DNA from: an uncultured Clostridia bacterium
GTDB lineage: Bacteria > Bacillota > Clostridia > Christensenellales > UBA1242
DNA: 11,391 nt
NCBI GenBank assembly: GCA_944363385.1
Contig: CALVUB010000023.1
Location: 1 to 11,391, forward strand
Reading direction: 5' to 3'
This document shows, in pieces, positions 1-7,235 of the stretch; within the stretch, counting starts at the first letter, position 1; every line of letters starts with the position of its first letter. Below the pieces are notes generated by a model that had not been told where the DNA came from, made no database searches, and was given only the letters and a program-made list of their open reading frames with translations. The position numbers and the translations under genes were made by a program.

Positions 1-72
1 CTTGCTGATAGACTTGTCATGAGGGCCAAACGTAAAAAAGTTGGGCTTAGCATAAAAGATTTGTATTGTTAG
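1..72 (+). CDS. C-terminal end of an unidentified gene (partial)
   Basis: The first frame is open from base 1 and ends at TAG (70-72), giving 23 residues: LADRLVMRAKRKK followed by VGLSIKDLYC. The piece is basic and has no motif I can assign to a family. The only supports for a real gene are the open frame and the strong intrinsic terminator that begins about 25 bases after the stop. The start and the rest of the gene lie left of the window, so no function is proposed. Confidence 0.5.
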   Translation, partial: LADRLVMRAKRKKVGLSIKDLYC

Positions 73-97
73 TTTTAACTCAGCTAGGTTTTGATAC

Positions 98-130
98 AAA
101 AAACAAGCAGAAATTTCTGCTTGTTTTTTT
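98..130 (+). terminator. Rho-independent terminator
   Basis: A perfect inverted repeat has arms CAAGCAGAAA (104-113) and TTTCTGCTTG (114-123). It is flanked by A98-A103 and by seven T (124-130), so the stem can extend further through A-T pairs. The T tract follows the stem on the plus strand, and the A tract gives a T tract on the minus strand, so it could work in both directions. It sits 25 bases after the stop of the left-edge gene. On the right it isolates the tRNA remnant and the HD-domain gene from read-through. Confidence 0.9.
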
Positions 131-373
131 GTTTCAATAATCTAACAACTGCTACAAATTTTTGCAAGAAAAATGCAAGATTTTTGCAAATGGGGTGTTT
201 TGTGTTGTATTTTTAGGTGTTTGTATTGTATAGTCTTGTTTGATAAGATGAAGTGGTTAAAATGCCTATAAATAAAGGGATTAAGTGATTTTTGATATGA
301 TATTTTATGATAAAATATGATACGAAAAGTCGAACTCACAACAATTTTAGGTCGCCCCTTCGGAACCATTGAG
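131..373. other. Non-coding stretch with no recognised gene
   Basis: No convincing coding frame, tRNA 5' half or repeat array was found here. The only structure seen is a short AT hairpin with arms ATATTTTA (300-307) and TAAAATAT (311-318), loop TGA, embedded in repeated ATGATA units. A long minus-strand open frame crosses this region, but it begins inside the antisense of the tRNA 3' end and has a composition unlike the neighbouring proteins, so it is not annotated. Confidence 0.6.
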
Positions 374-401
374 GAGGGTTCGAGTCCTTCTGGGAGCACC
401 A
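374..401 (+). pseudogene. tRNA 3'-end remnant (T arm, acceptor strand, CCA)
   Basis: The segment has the order expected of a tRNA 3' end. There is a five-base T stem GAGGG (374-378), a consensus T loop TTCGAGT (379-385), the pairing strand CCTTC (386-390, one G-U pair), the acceptor strand TGGGAGC (391-397), discriminator A and encoded CCA (399-401). A complete tRNA would need GCTCCCA or a wobble equivalent about 48 bases before the T stem. No such sequence is present, and bases 326-373 do not fold into D or anticodon arms. It is therefore a fragment: either a decayed tRNA or the duplicated 3' end left at the edge of an element that integrated in a tRNA gene. Which tRNA it came from cannot be told. 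Confidence 0.6.
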
Positions 402-492
402 GAGAATTAAATTATTGAGAACTACCTTTCACAATGAAGAGGTTTCCGAGCAATGTCCACTTTAAAAGATCAATTGAAAGGAAAAAGGATTT

Positions 493-1009
493 ATGATAGA
501 GTTTTATAAAGAAATATACAAGTTAAAAACTTTGTTAAGACGCGGTTGGGTTATGCGTCATATTGCTGATGCCGAAAGTAAAAGAGTTGAAAGTGACGGC
601 GAGCATGTTTTCTCTACTGCTCTAATTGCATGGGCGGTGATGAAGAAGAAAAATCTCAAGTTAGATGAGGCAAAGGTGCTTAAAATGGCGCTTATTCATG
701 AACTTGGAGAAATCGATTTTGGAGATGTCACACCTTTTGATAATGTTTCGTTAAAAGAAAAACGGGGGGGGATCAAGGTGTGTTCAACGGCTTGCTAGCA
801 CTTATGACTTGCCAGAGATTTTATCTCTTTGGCAAGAATTTGAATTTGACAAATCACCTGAAGCCAAATTCGTTAAACAGATTGACAAGCTTGATGCGAT
901 TATGCAAAGCAAAATTTATGCAGAACAGCTAGGCAAAGAAGAATTATTTAAAGAATTTTTAGAATATGATAGAGACAATATTCGAGGGTTTGAAGATTTA
1001 CTTGACTAA
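493..1009 (+). pseudogene. HD-domain 5'-nucleotidase-like protein (HDDC2/YfbR type), frameshifted
   Basis: The gene is read in two frames. The first runs from ATG 493 to TAG 796-798. The second is in the +1 frame, picks up before 809 and ends at TAA 1009. Joined by dropping one base near the G8 run (764-771), they give about 171 residues, roughly the length of HDDC2/YfbR metal-dependent phosphohydrolases, which remove phosphate from deoxynucleoside monophosphates. Family signs are RRGWV (residues 16-20), the GEHVFSTALIAWAV helix with H38, LIHELGEIDFGD (67-78), and KSPEAKF...KQIDKLDA in the second part, whose Asp (codon 884-886) matches the last metal ligand of YfbR. The central dyad is His-Glu (69-70) instead of His-Asp. 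Purine-rich sequence at 477-489 provides the ribosome site. As written, the product would be 101 residues and lack the final Asp. An assembly error or slippage in the homopolymer is as likely as true decay. Confidence 0.75.
764..771 (+). repeat. G8 homopolymer at the frameshift
   Basis: Eight consecutive G in an AT-rich gene, exactly where the HD-domain reading frame breaks. Removing one G restores a frame reading RGGSRCVQRLASTYDLPE straight into the conserved second half. A one-base loss slightly downstream (774-786) could also restore it, so the exact site is not proven. Confidence 0.8.
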
Positions 1010-1063
1010 ATTTAAGCCAAAAATTGAAAATTTTAGCGAAAAAGCATAAATTATGTCATTTTT

Positions 1064-1072
1064 TGGCACAAT
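1064..1072 (+). promoter_or_regulatory. Possible extended -10 promoter at the deacetylase start
   Basis: TGG (1064-1066) followed by CACAAT (1067-1072) resembles an extended -10 element. No good -35 is seen at the right distance. The ATG lies six bases after it, so a transcript from here would begin at or next to the start codon. No Shine-Dalgarno sequence precedes the ATG. This is a weak match taken on its own. Confidence 0.3.
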
Positions 1073-1078
1073 AGAGCT

Positions 1079-1906
1079 ATGAAAAAATTTCTAGCTCTCT
1101 TTTTTTCACTACTATTTTGCGTGGCTTTTCTCGGACAAACTTCATCTTGGGCAGAAGAAGTGGTAGAAGTTCCAATCATTATGTATCACTCTGTTTTAAA
1201 ATCTAAAAAGGGTATGTACAGCGTTCATCCTTCACTTCTTAGAGAGGATATTCGCTATTTAAAAAATCATGGCTATCAGCCGATTTTTGTTAAGGATATT
1301 ATAGCCTTTTGTGAAGGAAAAGGTGATTTGCCACAAAAGCCTGTAGTTTTGTCATTTGATGACGGACATTACAACAATTATTACTATGCCTATCCGATTT
1401 TAAAAGAAGAAAATTTTAAAGCCAATTTGAATGTTGTGGGTTCATATTGTGACTATTCAACCACAAGTGGCGACTATGACAATCCAAACTACTCATATCT
1501 AACATGGAGGGAGATAAAAGAACTTTATGATAGCAACATTTTTGAAATTGGCAACCATACATACAAAATGCATGCTTTTAGTCCGCGCTATGGTATCAAG
1601 CAAAAATTATATGAAAGTGATGATGAGTATGCCAAAGCCTTAAAAGACGATGTGTCAAAACTTGAATACAAATTTATGGTAGAATGTGGTTTTAGAACTG
1701 AAGTTTTTGCCTATCCGTTTGGCGCATACTCTGATTTAGGCGAAAAAATTTTAAGAGAAATGGGCTTTAAAGCTTTTTTGACCTGTAATGAGGGCATCAA
1801 CAACCTAAAAAAAGGAGACACAAAGGCTCTATCTCATCTTAAAAGAGTCAATCGTTCGGGCAATTTGACAACCTATCAGTTTTTCCAAAAACTTAAAAGT
1901 TGTTAA
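1079..1906 (+). CDS. Exported polysaccharide deacetylase (NodB domain)
   Basis: A 275-residue secreted carbohydrate esterase family 4 protein, which removes N- or O-acetyl groups from a glycan such as peptidoglycan or a surface polysaccharide. Residues 1-25 are a classical signal peptide (MKKF, hydrophobic core, SSWA before EE). VPIIMYHSVL (31-40) is the usual lead-in of this family. Metal and catalytic motifs are visible: SFDDG (92-96, motif 1 with the tandem Asp), HTYKMH (160-165, motif 2 H-T-x-x-x-H) and AYPFGAYSD (211-219, motif 3). The domain is complete and of normal length. The ATG is fixed by the signal peptide although no ribosome site precedes it. The gene follows the HD gene by 69 bases and precedes another exported protein by 64, so the two envelope genes may be co-regulated. 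The natural substrate cannot be read from sequence. Confidence 0.92.
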   Translation: MKKFLALFFSLLFCVAFLGQTSSWAEEVVEVPIIMYHSVLKSKKGMYSVHPSLLREDIRYLKNHGYQPIFVKDIIAFCEGKGDLPQKPVVLSFDDGHYNNYYYAYPILKEENFKANLNVVGSYCDYSTTSGDYDNPNYSYLTWREIKELYDSNIFEIGNHTYKMHAFSPRYGIKQKLYESDDEYAKALKDDVSKLEYKFMVECGFRTEVFAYPFGAYSDLGEKILREMGFKAFLTCNEGINNLKKGDTKALSHLKRVNRSGNLTTYQFFQKLKSC

Positions 1907-1935
1907 AACTTGTTTGTAAAATTGTTTAATCTTTG

Positions 1936-1963
1936 TTGATAATTTTTGAAATTGTGGTATTAT
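1936..1963 (+). promoter_or_regulatory. Promoter of the transglutaminase-like gene
   Basis: TTGATA (1936-1941), a 16-base spacer ending in TGG (1955-1957), and TATTAT (1958-1963) form a good sigma-A promoter with an extended -10. The usual start point, about seven bases downstream, falls on 1970-1971, which is the ATG itself. The gene has no Shine-Dalgarno sequence, consistent with a leaderless transcript. Confidence 0.6.
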
Positions 1964-1970
1964 ATATTAT

Positions 1971-4592
1971 ATGAAAAAAATAAAAGATAACAGGTTTTTA
2001 ATATATTTGGTTTGCCTAGCTTGTTTAGTTTTGTGCCTTTCTATTTTTTGTGGAGCATACAACTTTAAACCTAGCAAAACTGAGGCGTATTCATCCACTT
2101 CAATTGAAAATTATGATGACTATATTGATTATTACAAGGCAAATTCCTCTGAGCCAGTAAACCGCGGTGTGGTTGCTTTTTATCAGGCTATTGAGAGCAA
2201 TATAGAAGAGCTGAAAAGTGGCAGGTTTATAATTTCCATGCGCGAGGAAGGACTTTACGACCAAATTTCTTCTCTGTCGAGTAATGATTTGTATCGAGCA
2301 TGGGCAGGGGCTGCAAATGCTCTTTTATATGACGACCCAGAAAGCTTTTTCATAGAATTTAGAGCAATCACAATATCTTTTCTTTCAAAAGATGTAACGC
2401 TTTCCTCTTCAAATTGCTATATTGACGGAATTTACAATCAAAGTCAACTAAACAGCATGCTGACAGAACTGCAAGAGTCAAAAGACAAGATTTATACAAC
2501 AATGTATAACGAGCTTGGGCAAAATCCGACTGACTATCAGATTGTGTATTTTATCAATGACTATCTTGTTGATACTGTCACCTATGACCAAACGCTCTCA
2601 CGAAACTTTGTTCACACAGTCTATGGCTCGATTGTAAATAGGCTTGCTGTTTGTGACGGATATTCTTATGGCGCGCAATATCTTCTTGACGGCTTGGGTA
2701 TAACAAACCTTGTAGTTTCAGGTGACGCTTACAATCCTTCAACTGGCGCAAGCGAAGGGCATATGTGGAGCTATGTCAAACTTTACGACCATTGGTATGG
2801 GCTTGATGTAACTTGGAACGACCCAATTTATAGTGGAAAACCTTCAGAAAGCTTATATGAACAAAACAAAGTCAAATACTTTTTGGTGGGTTGGAATGAA
2901 GAGACGCAATCGGGTTTTTATAAAATGCCTGGAGATAGAGATGAGCGGGTAGTGAGCAATTACCAAATTTATTTTTCTTTTTCAAACGGCTCAACTCTTT
3001 ATCTTGAGCTTCCTTGTCCAACCATTGAAACCTCCAGCTATCAAGACCCTGCGCTGGAAGTTAATCAGAAAAGAGAAATAAATGTTTCAGATGAGACCAC
3101 CAAGGTGACAATAACGCTGGATGGGCAAAATATGCTTGACAATATGTTTATTGCCTATAAATACAGCTCTGACGGCATAACATTTAAAGATTATGTGAAG
3201 ATTGATGAAAATTTGATTTTTGATAATGCCTCCTACAATGGAATTTACAAATTTTATATTATAACAGAAGATAATAAGATTGTTCAAGAAGGCGAGCAAA
3301 TTACTGTGAGTATTGGCAAAAAATATTCACTCACGGTCAATATGCCAGAAGGAGTAAAATACTCTTTAAGTCCAAATAAAGATGCTTATGCAGAAAATGA
3401 ATACGTTGAGCTTAGCATAACAAATCTGCCTATTGGCATGGAAGTGGCATCAATTGCAAGCGAGCAAGTTGAGATTGAAAAGTTGAGCGAAAATGTCTAT
3501 GCTTTCAATTTTGCAAGTGGTGATATAGAGCTTTCAATTTCTTTGCAACAAAAACTCTATACAATCACTGTTGGTCAGCTAGAGGGGCTTTCTTATCAGC
3601 TTAACGCCAATGAGGCTTATTACAATGACGAGGTAACGCTGACAATCACTTCTCTTCCAATTGGTAAAAATTTGGTTGGACTTAGCGGTGTTGAATATCA
3701 AGGCGAGCTGGTTGTTGGTGAGCCAATCTCTTTCACAATGCCTGCCGAAAATGTTGAAATTGGCGTTATGCTTGAAGATATTGTTTATAGTATAGCACTA
3801 AACAACAACTCTGGTTATGAAATTACCTGTCAGAATAATGCAATTTATCAAGAAGAAGTGAGGGTTAAAGCCATTAACTTGCCAGCCGACCAAAAAATTG
3901 TCATATCAGGAGTAAATGAAGTCGAATATATTACCAACTATGAAGTGATTTTTACTATGCCAGCCGACAATATTGAGCTTTCAATCACAACACAGGAGAT
4001 TGAAAAGCATGCAATCAAGATTTCTCAAACAACTGGGGTTGAAATTGAAGTTGAACAAAGCAAGGGCTATTTTGGGCAGGAAATTTTTACAAATTTAACT
4101 TACGATTTTGAGCAATATCGCATTATTTCAGTGCGCGTTAATGGTATTGAAGCTGAAAAAATCAACGATTTTCAATATAGTTTTATTATGCAAGATGAAG
4201 ATGTGACGGTTGAGGTTGAAATTTATGAAATTCCAACTCTGACCATAACGAATGATTTGCATTATCAGCTTGAGTTTAAGCACGATGAAGATGGATTTTA
4301 TTATTTGGTAACGCTTCAATCTTTACCCGAGCAAGAGTATGTAAGAAGCGTGACAGCAGTTGATGAGAATGGAAAAATTGTCTTTGTAGTCACCAGACTT
4401 AGCGATATTCTCTTTAGAGTAGATGTGGAAGAGAGCGATATCACTTTGACTTTCAATTTTTCAGATAAACCGCTCACGCCAGACGATGGAAACGATATAG
4501 ACTTGTTGTCAATCTTTTTGATATTTGTTGGAGTGGTAGCCTTTATAGCTTTGATTTATTTTCTAGTTAAGAAAAGCAAAAGAACTTTATAA
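1971..4592 (+). CDS. Surface protein with transglutaminase-like domain, beta repeats and C-terminal membrane anchor
   Basis: An 873-residue exported protein. Residues 9-30 are a hydrophobic signal or anchor segment. The region 40-220 is mainly helical and unassigned. A transglutaminase/protease-like core follows, with the full triad in order: Cys228 in AVCDGYSYG, His264 in GHMWSYVK and Asp279 in YGLDVTWNDP. Residues 330-450 lead into about four repeats of 72-77 residues (451-527, 529-602, 605-677, 680-752) and a weaker fifth (755-831). Several end in a FTMPAxNxEL-type motif, resembling the divergent InlB B-repeat/beta-grasp repeats of Gram-positive surface proteins. Residues 846-866 form a transmembrane helix followed by KKSKRTL. 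There is no LPXTG motif, so the protein is probably held in the membrane by its C-terminus with the repeats projecting through the wall. It could act as a cysteine protease, amidase or crosslinker, or be a binding fold only; the intact triad favours activity. The start is supported by the N-terminal signal and the promoter immediately upstream. Confidence 0.88.
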   Translation: MKKIKDNRFLIYLVCLACLVLCLSIFCGAYNFKPSKTEAYSSTSIENYDDYIDYYKANSSEPVNRGVVAFYQAIESNIEELKSGRFIISMREEGLYDQISSLSSNDLYRAWAGAANALLYDDPESFFIEFRAITISFLSKDVTLSSSNCYIDGIYNQSQLNSMLTELQESKDKIYTTMYNELGQNPTDYQIVYFINDYLVDTVTYDQTLSRNFVHTVYGSIVNRLAVCDGYSYGAQYLLDGLGITNLVVSGDAYNPSTGASEGHMWSYVKLYDHWYGLDVTWNDPIYSGKPSESLYEQNKVKYFLVGWNEETQSGFYKMPGDRDERVVSNYQIYFSFSNGSTLYLELPCPTIETSSYQDPALEVNQKREINVSDETTKVTITLDGQNMLDNMFIAYKYSSDGITFKDYVKIDENLIFDNASYNGIYKFYIITEDNKIVQEGEQITVSIGKKYSLTVNMPEGVKYSLSPNKDAYAENEYVELSITNLPIGMEVASIASEQVEIEKLSENVYAFNFASGDIELSISLQQKLYTITVGQLEGLSYQLNANEAYYNDEVTLTITSLPIGKNLVGLSGVEYQGELVVGEPISFTMPAENVEIGVMLEDIVYSIALNNNSGYEITCQNNAIYQEEVRVKAINLPADQKIVISGVNEVEYITNYEVIFTMPADNIELSITTQEIEKHAIKISQTTGVEIEVEQSKGYFGQEIFTNLTYDFEQYRIISVRVNGIEAEKINDFQYSFIMQDEDVTVEVEIYEIPTLTITNDLHYQLEFKHDEDGFYYLVTLQSLPEQEYVRSVTAVDENGKIVFVVTRLSDILFRVDVEESDITLTFNFSDKPLTPDDGNDIDLLSIFLIFVGVVAFIALIYFLVKKSKRTL
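3321..4463 (+). repeat. Tandem 75-residue beta repeats encoded in the transglutaminase-like gene
   Basis: Residues 451-831 align by eye as four to five modules. Each begins with a short beta strand (KYSLTV, LYTITV, VYSIAL, HAIKIS), then a segment like Y-Q-L-N-x-N-x-A-Y-Y-N-D-E-V, then NLPIG or SLPIG, and finally FTMPAENVEI, FTMPADNIEL or FIMQDEDVTV. The repeats have diverged at the DNA level, so recent expansion is unlikely. The fifth module is the least certain. Confidence 0.7.
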
Positions 4593-4598
4593 AATCAT

Positions 4599-4627
4599 TT
4601 GACAAATTTCGCGATAATATTTATTCT
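4599..4627 (+). promoter_or_regulatory. Sigma-A promoter of the MscS gene
   Basis: TTGACA (4599-4604), a 17-base spacer and TATTCT (4622-4627) match the housekeeping consensus. Transcription should start near 4634, and the ribosome site AGAGGTGA (4637-4644) follows directly. The promoter starts seven bases after the stop of the preceding gene, with no terminator between them, so read-through is also possible. Confidence 0.8.
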
Positions 4628-4647
4628 AGAAATGTAAGAGGTGATTT

Positions 4648-5709
4648 ATGGATTGGGCTCAAATCTGGAATGATATTGTAACATTTTTCGAAACAAATGT
4701 ATGGAATATTGTTTTGTTTTTTGCAGTGCTTTTTATTGGACTTATTGTTATAAAAATATTTCTCAATTTGATGAGAAAAATGCTTAACAAAACAAAAATT
4801 GAAAAAATTGCAGTCGGATTTGTGATTGCTATACTAAAGGTTGCGCTTTATTTGTGCCTAATTTTGGTTTTGTTGTCAATCATAGGCGTTCAAATCACTG
4901 GTATTCTCACCGCTATTAGCGCTTTGCTTCTTGCTATTGGTCTTGCTCTTGAAAACAATATTGCAAACGCTGCAAACGGGCTTATTGTGGTTTCTTCAAA
5001 GATGTTTAAAAAAGGAGATTATATCTCAGTTGACGGCAAGGAAGGCACAGTGGTTCAAATCAACTTTTTGTTCACCACAATTTTAACGGCTGACAACAAA
5101 AGAGTTACCATTCCAAATTCCACAATTGTAAACAGTTCGGTGGTGGATTATGACAGCAACAAAACAAGGCGGGTGGAATGGAAATTCACTGTGGCTTATG
5201 AGAGCGATGTGGAAAAAGTCAAAAAAATTATCGGCGATTGCATGTATAGCAATGGCAAAGTGAGACTTGACCCTGCTCCCTTTTGCAGATTAAACAATTT
5301 GGGCGCAAGCAGTATAGAATTTATTGCTCGTGCTTGGTGTGATAGAGAAGATTATTGGGATGTATATTACGACATTTTAGAGCTTGTGTATAATGAATTT
5401 AAAAGAAACAAGATTTCAATTCCTTATGACCAACTTGAAATAAGAGAGCGCAAAGACCGACCAGTTTTGCCAGTAGATAAAAAAGGCATTCCAGCGCGAA
5501 TTGAAAAAATAAGGCAAGAAAAAGAAGCTTTTGACCTAGAAAATATGGATTTTGGCAGTTTTATTTCAAAAAAACTTAAAAGAAAAAGAAAAATAACTAC
5601 AAAATTTCCTGTTCAAAACCTTGTTAAAAACCAAACAAAATACATAAAAAATTCTCAAAAAATAAAACAATTATCTAAAAGAAAATTAAAGATAAAAACC
5701 GCTGTTTAA
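4648..5709 (+). CDS. MscS-family mechanosensitive channel with long basic C-terminal tail
   Basis: A 353-residue membrane channel that opens under membrane tension to release solutes on hypo-osmotic shock. Three hydrophobic segments are seen (about 18-40, 56-80, 84-114). The third is the pore-lining TM3: ISALLLAIGLAL followed by ENNIANAANGLIVV, the counterpart of the family's LAIGLALQGSLSN region with Glu where Gln is usual. The beta domain is typical: FKKGDYISVDGKEGTV (120-135), then DNKRVTIPNSTIVNS (149-163). The alpha-beta vestibule domain ends near ISIPYDQLEI (257-266). The remaining 87 residues go beyond the usual family length. The last 48 (306-353) contain 18 Lys/Arg and no Asp or Glu. 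ATG 4648 is fixed by the promoter and the AGAGGTGA ribosome site. The stop overlaps that of convergent gpmI. Confidence 0.93.
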   Translation: MDWAQIWNDIVTFFETNVWNIVLFFAVLFIGLIVIKIFLNLMRKMLNKTKIEKIAVGFVIAILKVALYLCLILVLLSIIGVQITGILTAISALLLAIGLALENNIANAANGLIVVSSKMFKKGDYISVDGKEGTVVQINFLFTTILTADNKRVTIPNSTIVNSSVVDYDSNKTRRVEWKFTVAYESDVEKVKKIIGDCMYSNGKVRLDPAPFCRLNNLGASSIEFIARAWCDREDYWDVYYDILELVYNEFKRNKISIPYDQLEIRERKDRPVLPVDKKGIPARIEKIRQEKEAFDLENMDFGSFISKKLKRKRKITTKFPVQNLVKNQTKYIKNSQKIKQLSKRKLKIKTAV

Positions 5710-5723
5710 AAAAGCGGTTTTTT
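5694..5723. terminator. Bidirectional terminator containing both stop codons
   Basis: Arms AAAAACCGCT (5694-5703) and AGCGGTTTTT (5713-5722) pair perfectly over a nine-base loop. A run of six T (5718-5723) serves the plus strand and A5694-A5698 gives five T on the minus strand. The TAA of the MscS gene (5707-5709) and the TAA of gpmI (5706-5708 on the minus strand) both sit in the loop. The arms encode the last residues of each protein. Confidence 0.88.
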
Positions 5724-7208
5724 CATGGTTGCAGGAGGTTCAATTCCAAGCAGTTTTAAAATTGTTGGCGCAACAGAAGCTATTGAACATTTTTTTGCAA
5801 GTTTTACATTTTTATGCCTTTCTGAAGCCAAATAAAAAGGCACAGGGCTGGTGGTATGAGAGGTGATTTTGTTGCCATTTTTATCAAACATAAGTTCGGC
5901 ATTTCCATGGTCGGCAGTGATAATGCAATCGCCTCCCGCCATAATTGTTGCAAGAGCGAGTGCGTAAGCTTGTTTTTCAACGCATTTTATTGCTTCTTTA
6001 GTCGACTCAAAATTGCCTGTATGGCCTATCATGTCAGGGTTTGAATAGTTGACCAAAATAAAATCATATTTTGCTGAGGCTATTGCGTCTAAGCCCGCTT
6101 CTGTGATTTCAATTGCTCTCATTTTTGGATAGTATGAAAAGTCCTTCGTGTTTATGCTTTCAATAAGTTTTCTTTCTTCATTTTTGTATGGCTTTTCAAT
6201 TGTGCCATTAAAGAAAAAGGTGACATGAGCATATTTTGTGGTTTCAGCAATGTGAAATTGTTTTAAGCCATGCTTTGAAATAACTGCGGACAAATTGTCT
6301 TCGATTTTTTCAGGAGGATAAATAACATTAAGGCTTTTAAAACTTTCATGATAAAGTTCCATTGGTGAAAAAAGTAAGTTTTTAAACTTTTTAACCTTAA
6401 ATTTGTCAAATTTTTGGTTTGTAAGTGCGTTTGTAAGCTCAATTGCACGGTCAGAGCGAAAATTAAAGAAAATCACGCTATCCTTGTCTTTTATCGCGCC
6501 CTCTTTTTCGAGCAAAACAGGCAAAACAAATTCGTCAAACTTGCCATTTCGATAGCTTTCTTTTAAAGCCTCCAAAGCCGAAAGATTTTTATAGTTTGCA
6601 CCGTTAACCAGAGTATCGTAAGCTAGCTGAAGCCTATCATATCGCTCTTCTCTATCCATAGCATAAACTCGACCAGAGAGGGAGGCGATTTTATAAGGCG
6701 TGCCTTTCAATTTTTCTTCAAGAAGAGAAATATATTTTGCTCCACTGTTTGGCAGAGTGTCTCTTCCGTCCATAAAAGCATGAATAAAAACCTTTTCCAG
6801 TCCATTTTCTTTGGCTAGGCTGATAAGCGCAAAAAGGTGGTTGATGTGACTATGCACACCACCATCTGAAACAAGCCCGATAAGATGAAGGGCGCTGTTA
6901 TGTTTTTTAGCATGCAAAACTGCTTTAATTAAGCAAGGGTTTTGATAGAATGTGCCAGTTTTTATATCTTCATTTATTCGCTCAAGGTCTTGCAAAATGA
7001 CCCTTCCTGCGCCAAGCGTAAGATGTCCCACCTCACTGTTGCCCATTTGACCTTCAGGAAGCCCAACAAACTTGCCACTAGCCTCAAGAGTGGTGTAAGG
7101 ATACATTTTTTTTAGTTTGTCAAGATTTGGAGTTCCTGCCACAGCGATGGCGTTACCATATTTTTCTTTTCTAAGACCAAAACCATCTAAGATTATCAAA
7201 GTTACCAT
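5706..7208 (-). CDS. gpmI: 2,3-bisphosphoglycerate-independent phosphoglycerate mutase
   Basis: A 500-residue cytoplasmic glycolytic enzyme that interconverts 3- and 2-phosphoglycerate using two Mn ions and a phosphoserine intermediate. The alkaline-phosphatase-fold ligands are all visible: D8 (LIILDGFG), the active serine S58 (GQMGNSEVGH), D392 and H396 (NPDMIGHTGN), D433 and H434 (TADHGNAE) and H451 (SHTTSPVPF). The phosphotransferase domain is marked by VSDGGVHSHINH (113-124), FMDGRDTLP (145-153), FFNFRSDRA (247-255) and ETTKYAHVTFFFNG (322-335). Length is close to the usual 505-515. The region after ERKLIE (345-350) departs from the common RxLIPSPxV text, which may be lineage variation. 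The ATG at 7208 has AAGGA 12 bases upstream and its own promoter. It lies downstream of ttcA on the same strand. Confidence 0.98.
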   Translation of the reverse strand: MVTLIILDGFGLRKEKYGNAIAVAGTPNLDKLKKMYPYTTLEASGKFVGLPEGQMGNSEVGHLTLGAGRVILQDLERINEDIKTGTFYQNPCLIKAVLHAKKHNSALHLIGLVSDGGVHSHINHLFALISLAKENGLEKVFIHAFMDGRDTLPNSGAKYISLLEEKLKGTPYKIASLSGRVYAMDREERYDRLQLAYDTLVNGANYKNLSALEALKESYRNGKFDEFVLPVLLEKEGAIKDKDSVIFFNFRSDRAIELTNALTNQKFDKFKVKKFKNLLFSPMELYHESFKSLNVIYPPEKIEDNLSAVISKHGLKQFHIAETTKYAHVTFFFNGTIEKPYKNEERKLIESINTKDFSYYPKMRAIEITEAGLDAIASAKYDFILVNYSNPDMIGHTGNFESTKEAIKCVEKQAYALALATIMAGGDCIITADHGNAELMFDKNGNKITSHTTSPVPFYLASERHKNVKLAKKCSIASVAPTILKLLGIEPPATMKKPLF

Positions 7209-7235
7209 AAGAATTTTATTTCCTTTTCATGATTA

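Noticed and set aside
142..399. Minus-strand open frame of 85 codons
   Set aside because: Its start is the antisense of the tRNA 3' end (the GLEPSS text typical of translated tRNAs), and the rest is low-complexity AT-rich translation with no ribosome site.
764..771. Programmed ribosomal frameshift in the HD gene
   Set aside because: No stimulatory stem or upstream Shine-Dalgarno-like element was seen, and the family is normally encoded in a single frame. A homopolymer indel explains it more simply.
4480..4592. Sortase anchor at the C-terminus of the transglutaminase-like protein
   Set aside because: A membrane helix and basic tail are present, but there is no LPXTG-like motif before them.
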